Positions 35,949 through 44,857 of a DNA stretch of 64,000 bases are shown here, in pieces. Position numbers and translations under genes: made by a program. The stretch lies in NCBI GenBank assembly GCA_016713035.1, contig JADJPW010000002.1, positions 1 through 64,000 of the forward strand, in the 5' to 3' direction. The notes beneath the pieces were generated by a model. That model made no database searches. It worked only from the letters and a program-made list of their open reading frames with translations, and was not told the origin of the DNA. The stretch comes from Verrucomicrobiaceae bacterium (GTDB lineage: Bacteria > Verrucomicrobiota > Verrucomicrobiia > Verrucomicrobiales > Verrucomicrobiaceae). Within the stretch, counting starts at the first letter, position 1. Every line of letters begins with the position of its first letter.

Positions 35949-37352
35949 ATGACCACTCTTCTCCTCATTCTCATCGCGCTATTACTCGCGGTGGCAGTTT
36001 ACCTCCTCGCTAAAATCGTGCGTGGACAGAAGGGTGCGCTTACAGCGCTGCGGAATGGAGAAAATGCCACCGCTGAGGAAAAGCAGCGCCTGTTCCGCTT
36101 TCTGCGTGAGCTGGGGGAGGCGATCTGCCGCGAGGATCAGCAGCAGGCCATGCACCGCCTCATCGTCGAGGGGGCGATGCGGGTGACCCAGAGCACCGGC
36201 GGAGCGATCTACCTGCTCGATGCACCGACACGCCGCCTCGTGCCGAAGTTTTTTAGTGAACACTGCGCCGCCCCAGTGGAGCTGCCGCAGCGTGTACTCG
36301 ACCAGCCAGCGTCGCAGCTCAGCTTCCTGCGCATGCATGCCACAGCGCAGGATGAGGGTGCGATGGGCCGTGTCTTTACCCAACAGAAGAGCGAGCTCAT
36401 CCGCGACCTCGGTCATGGCAGTGCCGCCACGGCGCTGATCAGCCCGCTGAGCTTCGGTGGACGTAAGCTGGGCGTTCTCATCCTCACAGCTCCGATCGCT
36501 GAGCGAGCTTACAGTACGGAGGATCGGGATATTTTCACCACCATCGCAGGGCAGTCCGCAGTGGCCTTAGCAAACTCGGTCACGCAGCAAGAGAGTGCCA
36601 AACTGCGTGCCGACCGGCAGGAGCTGCACAATGCACGCGACATCCAAAAAATCCTCCTCCCCGCTCGTGACCCCCAAGTGCCTGGCTACGTCATCGCTGG
36701 CAAAAATATCCCCGCACGGCAGCTCAGCGGTGATTACTTTGACTTTATCCCGCTGCCAGAGGGCCGCTTCGGGGCCGTCATCGCAGACGTATCTGGCAAA
36801 GGCATGCCGGGGGCACTGGTCACGGTCATGTGTCGTACGCTCCTACGTGCCGCAGCGCTGGCCAATGCCAGCCCCGCAGCCGCATTGGCCGGTGTGAATC
36901 GTGCCATCGCTCCAGATATGCATGAGGGCATGTTCATCACCATGACCTATCTGGTTTTGGCGAAAGACTCACCGCAGGTGCATCTCGCCCGTGCGGGGCA
37001 CACTGCGGCGCTGCTCTGGCGGAGTGAGAGCGGAAAGATCGAGCTTATCGAGCCTGGTGGGCTGGGTGTCGGTATCGACACGGGCAGTGTTTTTGAGCGT
37101 GTGACGAAAGATACCTCCTTTGAGATGAAAAAGGGGGACTGTCTGCTGCTCTATACCGATGGCGTGAATGAGGCCATGAATGCTCAAGAAGACGAATTCG
37201 GCGAAGAACGCATCTATTCCTCCCTCACTCGCCTCGCGCCCTCCGGCCCGCGGGCCATTATCGATGGGCTCATCTCGGACCTGGATGGATTTTTATCTGG
37301 CAAGCGCTCGCATGACGACATCACCCTGATCGCCTTGCAGCGGACGGTTTGA
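35949..37352 (+). CDS. GAF-domain SpoIIE-type PP2C phosphatase
   Basis: 467-aa membrane-anchored serine phosphatase of the RsbU class. One N-terminal helix (TTLLLILIALLLAVAVYLLAK), then a GAF domain (EAICREDQQQAMHRLIVEGAMRVTQSTGGAIYLLD to SAVALANSVTQQ). A linker helix with ARDIQKILLPARDPQVPGY leads to the SpoIIE domain: QLSGDYFDFIPL and AVIADVSGKGMPGAL with metal Asp, HLARAGHTAALL, CLLLYTDGVNEA and RSHDDITLIALQR. All metal-binding Asp are present. It probably dephosphorylates an anti-sigma-factor antagonist in a partner-switching pathway. No such partner is in the window. Confidence 0.87.
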   Translation: MTTLLLILIALLLAVAVYLLAKIVRGQKGALTALRNGENATAEEKQRLFRFLRELGEAICREDQQQAMHRLIVEGAMRVTQSTGGAIYLLDAPTRRLVPKFFSEHCAAPVELPQRVLDQPASQLSFLRMHATAQDEGAMGRVFTQQKSELIRDLGHGSAATALISPLSFGGRKLGVLILTAPIAERAYSTEDRDIFTTIAGQSAVALANSVTQQESAKLRADRQELHNARDIQKILLPARDPQVPGYVIAGKNIPARQLSGDYFDFIPLPEGRFGAVIADVSGKGMPGALVTVMCRTLLRAAALANASPAAALAGVNRAIAPDMHEGMFITMTYLVLAKDSPQVHLARAGHTAALLWRSESGKIELIEPGGLGVGIDTGSVFERVTKDTSFEMKKGDCLLLYTDGVNEAMNAQEDEFGEERIYSSLTRLAPSGPRAIIDGLISDLDGFLSGKRSHDDITLIALQRTV

Positions 37353-37389
37353 GGGAAGAGCGGCGCTCGACTAGAGGCCGGATGCCGCG

Positions 37390-37434
37390 TTCCGGGATGA
37401 CATCACCTTGATTGCGCGGCAAAGGGCGGCATAA
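37390..37434 (+). pseudogene. Remnant duplicate of a PP2C C-terminus
   Basis: Reads FRDDITLIARQRAA then TAA, echoing the SHDDITLIALQRTV end of the phosphatase that stops 37 bp earlier. Only these 14 codons and a few upstream residues (RPDAA) are recognisable. It looks like the tail of a deleted tandem paralogue. Confidence 0.6.
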
Positions 37435-37467
37435 TCGCAGCCCCCTAAACCTGAAAGAGCCCATCCT

Positions 37468-38061
37468 ATGACAGAAACCAGCCCCGAAGCCGCAGCAGCG
37501 CCCGAGCCTGAAATCGTCGAAAATGCCCCCACTCCCGAAAACATCGCAAATGCCGATACTCCCACAGAAAATGAGCAGCCAGCCGCTGAAGAGGCTGCCA
37601 TGGACCCGATGGCCGCTATGAGCGCCGAGGTCGATAAGTGGAAAGACCTGGCCTACCGCTCACAGGCGGAGTTGGATAACTTCCGCAAGCGCAGTGCCCG
37701 TGAGGCACAGGAAACGCGTGCTTATGCGAACGCAGACCTGCTCCGTGGCATCTTGCCCATCATGGATAATTTTGAGATGGGCCTCGAGGCTGCCCGCGCT
37801 GAGTCTGAGAAGAGCATGATCTTCATGGGCATGAGCATGGTGCAGCGCCAGATCGCGGATTTCCTACGCGATGTGGGTGTCACAGAAGTGGAGGCGTTGG
37901 GGAAGGCTTTTGATCCGAATCTCCATGATGCAGTCTCCCAAGAGGCCAGTGCCGATGTGGCAGAGGGCACGGTGCTCAGAGTCACACGCCGTGGCTTCAA
38001 GCTAAAAGACCGCCTGCTGCGTCCGACCAGCGTGATTGTCTCCAGCGGACCTGCTGCGTAA
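37468..38061 (+). CDS. grpE: Nucleotide exchange factor GrpE
   Basis: Cofactor that releases ADP from DnaK. 197 aa. An acidic, Pro/Glu-rich N-terminal tail (SPEAAAAPEPEIVENAP) is followed by the long coiled-coil helix (EVDKWKDLAYRSQAELDNFRKRSARE). The beta-domain has ILPIMDNFEMGL, VEALGKAFDPNLHDAVSQEAS and GTVLRVTRRGFKLKDRLLRPTSVIVS. The dnaJ gene follows after 36 bp, giving a grpE-dnaJ operon. dnaK is not in the window. No CIRCE element was noticed upstream. Confidence 0.95.
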   Translation: MTETSPEAAAAPEPEIVENAPTPENIANADTPTENEQPAAEEAAMDPMAAMSAEVDKWKDLAYRSQAELDNFRKRSAREAQETRAYANADLLRGILPIMDNFEMGLEAARAESEKSMIFMGMSMVQRQIADFLRDVGVTEVEALGKAFDPNLHDAVSQEASADVAEGTVLRVTRRGFKLKDRLLRPTSVIVSSGPAA

Positions 38062-38097
38062 TTCCATTTCCACCGTTACCCCTTTCCTATCCCCATC

Positions 38098-39267
38098 ATG
38101 GCCGATAAACGCGACTATTACGAGGTTCTGGGCGTCTCACGCGACGTCAGTGCCGAAGACCTGAAAAAGGCCTACCGCAAGCTCGCGGTGCAGTTCCATC
38201 CTGACAAGAATCCGGGTGATAAGACCGCTGAGGATAAGTTCAAGCAAGTGGGCGAGGCCTACGATGTGCTGAGTGATGCAGATAAACGTGCTGCCTACGA
38301 TCGCTATGGGCACGCTGCCTTTACACAGGGCGGCATGGGTGGCCCAGCGGGGGCGGGTGGCGGCGGCGGTGGCTTCCATGACGCGTATGACATCTTCAAC
38401 CAGATGTTTGGCGGTGGTGGCGGCGGTGGCGGTGGCATTTTCGAAGCATTTTTCGGCGGCGGTGGCGGTCGCCAGCGGCGTAGCGATGGCCCGCAGCGCG
38501 GGAGCGATCTACGCATCGGGATCGAGATCAGTCTGGAGGATGCAGCGCACGGCATCGAGCGCGAGATCGACTACAAGCGCCTCCATAGCTGCAAAACTTG
38601 CCGAGGTAATGGCTCGACGAGTGGTGCCGGGAAAAAAACCTGCCGCACCTGCGGTGGTCACGGCCAGGTCATCATGTCACGCGGCATTTTCCAAGTTCAG
38701 CAGACCTGCCCTGACTGCAAAGGGGAGGGCGAGACAGTCTCTGACCCTTGCCGCGATTGCCGTGGTAGTGGGATGAGTGAGGAGAAGGCCAAAGTGCGTG
38801 TCAAAGTGCCAGCCGGCATCGAAGACGGCTCTCGTCTGCGCAGCACGGGCAATGGCAACGCGGGGGTCAAAAATGGCCCAAACGGTGACCTCTACGTCGT
38901 GGTGCAGGTGCGTGGGCATGAGATCTTTGAGAGAGAGGGAGATGACTTGCATTGTCACATGCCGCTGAGTTTCCCAGTCGCCGCTCTAGGCGGAGAGATC
39001 ATGGTGCCGACGATGGGCGGCAAGGCTGCGGTAAAGATCCCTGCGGGCACGCAAAATGGCACCACCTTCCGCCTGCGCGGCAAGGGAATGCCTGTGCTAG
39101 GCTCCAGCGCCACGGGAGATCTGTATGTCCATGTCCAGATCGCTGTGCCGACGAAGCTCAATAGCGACCAGCGCAGTCAGCTCGATGCGTATGCGAAATC
39201 CCTGGGTGAGACCACCTCACCGATGGAGGAGAGCTTTTTCGAGAAAGCGAAAAAGTTCTTCAAATAG
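38098..39267 (+). CDS. dnaJ: Chaperone DnaJ
   Basis: Type I Hsp40 co-chaperone of DnaK, 389 aa. J domain DYYEVLGVSRDVSAEDLKKAYRKLAVQFHPDKNPG with the HPD motif, a long Gly/Phe region containing GGGGGGG runs (residues 80-125), and the zinc centre with four CxxCxGxG-type motifs (CKTCRGNG, CRTCGGHG, CPDCKGEG, CRDCRGSG). The C-terminal substrate-binding domains include GNAGVKNGPNGDLYVVVQV and FRLRGKGMPVLGSSATGDLYVHV. Start at 38098. Complete. Confidence 0.96.
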   Translation: MADKRDYYEVLGVSRDVSAEDLKKAYRKLAVQFHPDKNPGDKTAEDKFKQVGEAYDVLSDADKRAAYDRYGHAAFTQGGMGGPAGAGGGGGGFHDAYDIFNQMFGGGGGGGGGIFEAFFGGGGGRQRRSDGPQRGSDLRIGIEISLEDAAHGIEREIDYKRLHSCKTCRGNGSTSGAGKKTCRTCGGHGQVIMSRGIFQVQQTCPDCKGEGETVSDPCRDCRGSGMSEEKAKVRVKVPAGIEDGSRLRSTGNGNAGVKNGPNGDLYVVVQVRGHEIFEREGDDLHCHMPLSFPVAALGGEIMVPTMGGKAAVKIPAGTQNGTTFRLRGKGMPVLGSSATGDLYVHVQIAVPTKLNSDQRSQLDAYAKSLGETTSPMEESFFEKAKKFFK

Positions 39268-39321
39268 AGCTCCAGCAGACACCGAGCCGCTCTTTCCGCG
39301 ATGGAGTGGGTGGGCGGTGTA

Positions 39322-39732
39322 TCAGGCCAGTTTCAGAGTCTTGGCGCCTTCGTCGATGAGGTGCCAGAAATGCTTTGACTGGCTGAGAGCCTGGTCTTCG
39401 CCACCACCGGGCAGATTGCTACGGAAGAGAAAATCTTGAAGCGTATTGGCGTGTAGCACACGGTGGACGCGGACATGCCCGCCATCGAGACCGAAGTAGA
39501 TGCGGTAGTCACCCGCGCGGGAGCGGTAAAAGCGCTTCCCACTGCGCTCCAGGACGCCATAGCGGGCGGAGAGGATGTCATCACGGGCATCCGCAGGCTG
39601 GATGTTGAGCGCCTCTAGGAGCTGGAATTGCACCTTGGAGGGCAGGCGTGAGAGCTCCGCTGCACTGATGTCATTAAAGACGATCTGGATGACGCCGCGC
39701 TCGTGTGTGGTGATGACCTCTGGGCTGCTCAT
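39322..39732 (-). CDS. RelE/ParE-like toxin-fold protein
   Basis: 136 aa. The centre has the RelE/HigB core: IVFNDISAAELSRLPSKVQFQLLEAL, SARYGVLERSGKRFYRSRAGDYRIYFGLDGGHVRVHRVLHAN, with the Arg and Tyr residues typical of the mRNA-interferase fold. Start at 39732 overlaps the stop of the upstream chaperone gene (TAATG), so translation is coupled. No antitoxin lies beside it, and a longer C-terminal tail (SKHFWHLIDEGAKTLKLA) is unusual. It may therefore be a chromosomal RelE-like regulator rather than a classical toxin. Confidence 0.7.
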   Translation of the reverse strand: MSSPEVITTHERGVIQIVFNDISAAELSRLPSKVQFQLLEALNIQPADARDDILSARYGVLERSGKRFYRSRAGDYRIYFGLDGGHVRVHRVLHANTLQDFLFRSNLPGGGEDQALSQSKHFWHLIDEGAKTLKLA

Positions 39733-40706
39733 TAGAGTTTTTTGATGACCGCTTTTTTGCGGAGTAGCTCCATCCATTCCTTCACGGCTTTGCTGGACTT
39801 TTCCTGCTGGATGCGGCGCTGGATGTCCACGCGCATTTTTTCCAGTGTGGGGGCTTCACCGAGCTTTTTCGCGTCACAACTGATGATGATGTAGTTCGTT
39901 TCTTTTTCGATGACGGGGCTGATGCCGCCGGTCTTCAGGCCCATGGCGGTATTGGCAATGAGGGGGTCCAGATCCGTGACGGACATCCATTCCCATGCTC
40001 CACCGAATTCTGCCCGGCTGTCTTGTGAGTAAGAACGGGCCAGTGTGGCGAAGTCCGAGCCATTGACGATTTTGGAGCGGACATCATTGGCGAAGCGGCG
40101 CTGGTTCTCAGGGGTGGCATTCGCTTCCACGCTGAATTTCGGGATCGAGATGGTGGAGATTTTCACCTGACCACCGACACGCCATTCATCGACGTGTTTT
40201 TTGTAGAAGTCCTCGACCTCCTTTGGGGTGGGGGGCGACTGCTCGCCGGCGTGTTGAGCACGCATGACATTGGCGACGATGCTTTTTTCCTGCATCTCAC
40301 GGAATTTCTTCATGCTCATGCCCGCTTTGGCCAGATCGTTCACCAAGGCGGCGCGGTCGCCTTTGTAGCCTTCGCGCACGATGTTGTTGATCTGATCGTC
40401 CACATACTGCGGGCGGATGACGCCGCCTTTTTTGGCGAATTCGATGAGGATGAGCTCGCGGTCGATGAGGGCATCCAGGGCATTGGCTCGCAGGTGATTG
40501 ACTTCCTTCTGCAACTGCGCTGGATCGTTCTGAAGCTGGTAGGTGAGCATCTGCTCCTGGATGCGGATGGTGTCACGCACCTCGGACTTGGTGATGGGCT
40601 TGCCTTGTACGACGGCAGCGACGCCGTTGGACATGCTCTGAGCTGCCAACGGAGTCGAAAGGAGCAAAGCCAGGGCCGGGAGGGCTAGGAGAGGATTAAA
40701 ACGCAT
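39732..40706 (-). CDS. Periplasmic SurA/PpiC-type peptidyl-prolyl isomerase
   Basis: Outer-membrane protein chaperone of the SurA kind, 324 aa. Signal peptide MRFNPLLALPALALLLSTPLAAQ. N-terminal SurA domain (GVAAVVQGKPITKSEVRDTIRIQEQML, LDALIDRELILIEFAKKGG) and a parvulin domain (VKISTISIPKF, FATLARSYSQDSRAEFGGAWEWMS, IANTAMGLKTGGISPVIEKETNYIIISCD). A charged C-terminal helix follows. It shares an overlapping stop/start with the RelE-like gene and lies 86 bp after sucB. Chaperone activity is inferred from architecture. Confidence 0.85.
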   Translation of the reverse strand: MRFNPLLALPALALLLSTPLAAQSMSNGVAAVVQGKPITKSEVRDTIRIQEQMLTYQLQNDPAQLQKEVNHLRANALDALIDRELILIEFAKKGGVIRPQYVDDQINNIVREGYKGDRAALVNDLAKAGMSMKKFREMQEKSIVANVMRAQHAGEQSPPTPKEVEDFYKKHVDEWRVGGQVKISTISIPKFSVEANATPENQRRFANDVRSKIVNGSDFATLARSYSQDSRAEFGGAWEWMSVTDLDPLIANTAMGLKTGGISPVIEKETNYIIISCDAKKLGEAPTLEKMRVDIQRRIQQEKSSKAVKEWMELLRKKAVIKKL

Positions 40707-40792
40707 AAAATATCAGCTTCATCGTAGGAGGATGCCGCCCTGTGGCAAGGTGAAGTTACCCACAGGCCGATGAGGGCCCTTTTTGGCTCTGA

Positions 40793-41875
40793 TCATGCTC
40801 CTACGAGCATGCGGGCCGGGTTTTCGATGCAATCCTTCACCCGGATGAGGAAGGTGACGGCCTCTTTGCCATCGACGACGCGGTGGTCGTAGCTGAGGGC
40901 GAGGTTCATCATCGGACGGATGACGACCTGCCCATCGACAGCGATCGGCCGCTGCTGGATGCTGTGCATGCCGAGGATGCCGCTTTGCGGGGGATTGAGG
41001 ATGGGGGTGCTCAGGAGGGAGCCATAGACGCCACCATTGCTGATGGTGAAGATGCCGCCCGTGAGGTCGGAGACTTGGAGTTTGCCGTCTTTGGCTTTGG
41101 CCGCGTAGGCGAGGATGTCCTGCTCCAGCTCGGCGAAGGATTTCTGATCCGCATCACGCAGCACTGGGACGATGAGGCCGCGCTCTGTGCCGATGGCGAC
41201 GCCGATGTCATAATAGTGCTGATGGATGATCTCATCGCCCTCGACGCGGACATTGATCTGCGGGACGGCTTTGAGCGCCTCCACCACGGCCTTGATGAAG
41301 AAGCTCATGAAGCCGAGCTTCACGCCGTGCTTGGCGACGAAGCTGTCCTGGAGCTTGCTGCGCAGGGCCATGACGTTGCTCATGTCGCACTCGTTGAAGG
41401 TAGTGAGGATGGCGGCGGTCTTTTGAGCGCTGACGAGCTGGTCTGCGATCTTTTTGCGCAGCGGAGACATCTTTTTGCGCGTGATCCGGCCCTCTGGGGA
41501 TGCGGGGGCTGCTGGAGCGGGGGCGGGCTTGGGTGCTGCTTCAGGCGGCGTTGTTTTCGCGGGCTTTGCCTCGGCTTTGGGCTCTGGAGCGGCTGTGGGG
41601 GCTGGTTTTGGTGCCTCGGGGGCTTTTTCGGCCACGGGGGCTGCTCCTACGGCGATCTGGCCCACGACATCGCCGATGACCACATCGTCTCCGGGTTGCT
41701 TCACGATGGTGAGCACGCCAGCAGCCTCGGCAGTGACTTCTGCGGCTACTTTATCGGTTTCGAGCGTGAGGAGGATGTCGCCTGTTTTGACGAAATCGCC
41801 GGATTTGAAGTGCCATTTCGCGATCTGGCCTCCAGTGACGGATTCGCCGAGTGCGGGGATTTTGATGTCAGCCAT
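40793..41875 (-). CDS. sucB: Dihydrolipoyl succinyltransferase (2-oxoglutarate dehydrogenase E2)
   Basis: Core E2 of the 2-oxoglutarate dehydrogenase complex, transferring succinyl groups to CoA. 360 aa. Lipoyl domain with the lipoylated Lys in LLTLETDKVAAEV. A long Ala/Pro/Lys linker follows. The E3-binding domain is reduced or absent (ITRKKMSPLRKKIADQLVSAQKT directly follows the linker). The catalytic domain has TFNECDMSNVMALR, GTERGLIVPVLRDAD, TGGIFTISNGGVYGSLLSTPI and the active-site SYDHRVVDGKEAVTFL. A short total length fits loss of the peripheral-subunit-binding domain. Co-directional with sucA. Confidence 0.92.
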   Translation of the reverse strand: MADIKIPALGESVTGGQIAKWHFKSGDFVKTGDILLTLETDKVAAEVTAEAAGVLTIVKQPGDDVVIGDVVGQIAVGAAPVAEKAPEAPKPAPTAAPEPKAEAKPAKTTPPEAAPKPAPAPAAPASPEGRITRKKMSPLRKKIADQLVSAQKTAAILTTFNECDMSNVMALRSKLQDSFVAKHGVKLGFMSFFIKAVVEALKAVPQINVRVEGDEIIHQHYYDIGVAIGTERGLIVPVLRDADQKSFAELEQDILAYAAKAKDGKLQVSDLTGGIFTISNGGVYGSLLSTPILNPPQSGILGMHSIQQRPIAVDGQVVIRPMMNLALSYDHRVVDGKEAVTFLIRVKDCIENPARMLVGA

Positions 41876-41910
41876 GTTTTTTGAGGGGAAAGGGAGTTTG
41901 TGGGGGAAAA

Positions 41911-42006
41911 GTGCTCAGTTCTCAGTGCTTGGTACTCAGTGCTTGGTGCTCAGTGCTTGGTGCTCAGTTTTTCAGAGGCTCAGCTTGAAGACTGAGAACT
42001 AAGCAC
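41911..42006. repeat. 14-bp tandem repeat inside an inverted repeat between sucA and sucB
   Basis: CTCAGTGCTTGGTA/G is repeated three times (41921-41962) with a partial fourth. Outer arms GTGCTCAGTTCTCAGT (41911-41926) and ACTGAGAACTAAGCAC (41991-42006) are inverted with one mismatch, so the whole spacer could fold as one hairpin in the sucA-sucB transcript. Confidence 0.75.
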
Positions 42007-42015
42007 ATCGGCCAA

Positions 42016-44778
42016 TTACACGCTAAACGCGTCCTCGACCAGCTTGTCCTGCTCGAGGCTGTGGATGGCCTTCGATCCAGCAGCGGGGCTGCTGCTGCGC
42101 TCTCGGCCTGCGTAGCGGAGTTTGTGGTTGCTGAGTTCTTCGAGTCGCGGGCGGATGTAGTAGAAGGCCCCCATGTTGCGGGGCTCTTCCTGGCACCAGA
42201 TCCACTTTTTCTGGGCTCGCGGGTATTTGGCGACGATGTCTTTGAGCATCTCGTAGTTCAGCGGGTAGAGCTGCTCGATGCGGATGATGGCGGCGTTCTT
42301 GATCTGGTGCTCCTCGCGGTAGTCGAGGAGGTCGTAGTACACTTTACCGCTGCACAGAATGAGGCGGGTGATGCGCTCTGGGGCGGCGAGGAGGTGCTCG
42401 TCATCGAGCACTTCCTTGAAGGTGGTCCCCTCAGCCATGTCGGAGAGTTTGCTGATGCATTTCGGGTGCCGCAGCAGGCTCTTGGGCGTCATGACGACCA
42501 GGGGCTTGCGGGTGCTGCGCTTGAGCTGGCGGCGCAGGGCATGGAAGTATTGAGCGGGAGTGGTGAAATTGCAGACTTGCATGTTCCCACCGGCGCAGAG
42601 CTGGAGGAAGCGCTCCAAACGGGCGCTGGAGTGCTCGGGACCTTGGCCTTCGTAACCGTGGGGCAGGAGCAGCGTGACATGGGAGGGGCGCTGCCATTTG
42701 CTCTCGGCACTGGCGATGAATTGGTCGATGATGACCTGGGCTCCGTTGATGAAGTCGCCGAACTGTGCCTCCCAGCAGACGAGGAGATTGCTGGCGAGCA
42801 GCGAGTAGCCGTAATCAAAGCCGAGGACGGCAGCTTCGGAAAGGAGGCTGTTATAAACGCAGTAGCGGCCCTGCTCGGTCTGGAGGTTGTTGAGCGGGAT
42901 GTGGCGGTCACGCGTCTGGCTATCATAAAAGACGCTGTGGCGGTGGCTGAAGGTGCCGCGGCGCACATCCTGGCCGCTGAGTCGCACGCCGTGGCCCTCG
43001 GTGAGGAGTGTGCCGAAGGCCAAGGATTCGGCGTAGGCCCAGTCGATGCCTTCGCCGGCTTCGATGGCTTTTTTCCGTGCCGCAAGGAAGCGCTTGGAGA
43101 TGGTCGGGTGTAGATTGAAGCCCTCTGGCACTTCCAGCAGGCGCTGGCCCACCTGGGTGAGTTTTTTGAGTTCCACGCCGGTTTTTACGGGTGTGTAGTC
43201 ATAGGCGGGCTGTGGCATGGCCATGCTGCCCTCGAAGGGATTGCCTCCGTTGGCGGACTTGTCCTTTTCAGCAAGCGTGGTGACGCCGGCTTCGAGTTCT
43301 TCGTCCAGCTCGCGCTGGAGGGCTGCGGCCCCGGCTTCGTCGAGGATGCCCTGGGTGGCGAGATCGAGCCGGAAAAGGGTCGCGGTGGATGGGTGCTGCG
43401 CGATGGCGCGGGCCATGTTCGGCTGGGTGAAGCCGGGTTCATCGGTTTCATTATGCCCGTGGCGGCGGTAGCAGACGATGTCGATGATGACATCCCGGCC
43501 GAAGGTCTGGCGGAAGTCGAGGGCGAGCTTCGCCGCGCGGACGACCTCCATGGGGCAGTCTCCATTCACATGGAAGACGGGGGCCTCGATCATTTTCGCC
43601 ACATCCGTGCAGTAATGGCTGCTGCGGGCATCCTCAGGCATCGTGGTGAAGCCGATCTGGTTATTGACGATGATGTGGATGGTGCCGCCCGTGCGGTAGC
43701 CGGGGAGCTGGGAGAGATTGAGCACCTCCGCGACGAGTCCCTGGCCTGCGAAAGCGGCGTCGCCATGGATGAGCACGGGGATGACTTTTTTGCGGTCCTT
43801 GGTGTCACCCAGTGAGCGCTGCCGTGCACGGGCCATGCCCTCCACGACGGGATCGACAGCCTCAAGATGGCTCGGATTCGGTGCGAGCATGACACCGATG
43901 CTGTCGCCACTGGTGGTTTTGCGGACCGTCTCAAATCCGAGGTGGTATTTCACATCGCCATCACCACTGACCATGTTTGGCACGTAATTCTCGCTGAACT
44001 CGTAAAAGAGGTATTCGAGTGGCTTGCGCAGGAAATTGGCGAGAACGCTCAAACGACCACGATGGGCCATACCGAGGACGATTTCACGTCCACTGTGGGC
44101 AGGCATACCCTCCAGGATGGTCTCTAGGGCGACGAGCATGGACTCACCGCCTTCGACGGAGAAGCGCTTTTGGCCGACGAAGCGGCGGTGCAGGAAGCGC
44201 TCGAAGGACTCAGCCTCCAAAAGCCAACGCAGAGCGTCGATATGCTCTTTGGCGCTCGGTGGAGTGGTGTTGTCGACCTCGATGCGGTCGAGGAGCCAAG
44301 TGCGCACCTCGGGGTGATGAATGTGCATGAACTCAAAGCCCGTTTTGCCGCAATAGAGGCGACGTAGGTCTGCGAGCATGTCTTTGAGCTTCATAGCCTG
44401 GCCGCTGCGGAACATGTGCGTCTGCACCTCCTCCTCCAGCTCGTCCTCGGTGAATCCCAGGCCCGCGAGTGAGAATGAGGCGATCTCCGGCCCCTGCTGG
44501 CTAAGCGGGTCCAAATGCGCAGCCGTGTGTCCCAGAGCGCGGAAGTGCTGCAAGGCGTTCGTCACACGCATGCGGAAGCTCAGAGTCTTTTCAGAGAGAG
44601 CAGGCGTGGTGTCCCCACTACTCTTTGCACTGCTGGTGGCTAGTTTCGCCATGCCGAGCTCAAATCCTTCAAAGAAGGAGGACCAAAGCGGCTCGACGGA
44701 GCTAGGGTCATTTTTCCATTCGAGATATTTTGACTCGAGAAAGTCCGCATTGGCGCGGTAAGGGAGTGAGGCACTCAT
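42016..44778 (-). CDS. sucA: 2-oxoglutarate dehydrogenase E1 component
   Basis: Thiamine-diphosphate-dependent decarboxylase of the TCA cycle, about 920 aa. N-terminal E2-binding stretch NADFLESKYLEWKNDPSSVEPLWSSFFEGF. Core: KRFSVEGGESMLVALETILEG, IVLGMAHRGRLSVLANFLRKP, GDVKYHLG, ANPSHLEAVDPVVEG, VLIHGDAAFAGQGLVAEVLNLS, YRRHGHNETDEPGFTQP, RRGTFSHRHSVFYDSQT and LLPHGYEGQGPEHSSARLERFLQL. Start at 44778 (MSASLPYRANADFL). sucB follows, with a repeat-bearing 140-bp spacer. No lpd gene is in the window. Confidence 0.95.
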   Translation of the reverse strand: MSASLPYRANADFLESKYLEWKNDPSSVEPLWSSFFEGFELGMAKLATSSAKSSGDTTPALSEKTLSFRMRVTNALQHFRALGHTAAHLDPLSQQGPEIASFSLAGLGFTEDELEEEVQTHMFRSGQAMKLKDMLADLRRLYCGKTGFEFMHIHHPEVRTWLLDRIEVDNTTPPSAKEHIDALRWLLEAESFERFLHRRFVGQKRFSVEGGESMLVALETILEGMPAHSGREIVLGMAHRGRLSVLANFLRKPLEYLFYEFSENYVPNMVSGDGDVKYHLGFETVRKTTSGDSIGVMLAPNPSHLEAVDPVVEGMARARQRSLGDTKDRKKVIPVLIHGDAAFAGQGLVAEVLNLSQLPGYRTGGTIHIIVNNQIGFTTMPEDARSSHYCTDVAKMIEAPVFHVNGDCPMEVVRAAKLALDFRQTFGRDVIIDIVCYRRHGHNETDEPGFTQPNMARAIAQHPSTATLFRLDLATQGILDEAGAAALQRELDEELEAGVTTLAEKDKSANGGNPFEGSMAMPQPAYDYTPVKTGVELKKLTQVGQRLLEVPEGFNLHPTISKRFLAARKKAIEAGEGIDWAYAESLAFGTLLTEGHGVRLSGQDVRRGTFSHRHSVFYDSQTRDRHIPLNNLQTEQGRYCVYNSLLSEAAVLGFDYGYSLLASNLLVCWEAQFGDFINGAQVIIDQFIASAESKWQRPSHVTLLLPHGYEGQGPEHSSARLERFLQLCAGGNMQVCNFTTPAQYFHALRRQLKRSTRKPLVVMTPKSLLRHPKCISKLSDMAEGTTFKEVLDDEHLLAAPERITRLILCSGKVYYDLLDYREEHQIKNAAIIRIEQLYPLNYEMLKDIVAKYPRAQKKWIWCQEEPRNMGAFYYIRPRLEELSNHKLRYAGRERSSSPAAGSKAIHSLEQDKLVEDAFSV

Positions 44779-44857
44779 TGAGCTTTTTTCAGTGGGGGGA
44801 AGGGGGCTGCCAGAATGCGCCCAAAGCACATAAGTGCAACCTGTGATGGCCTTAAAA

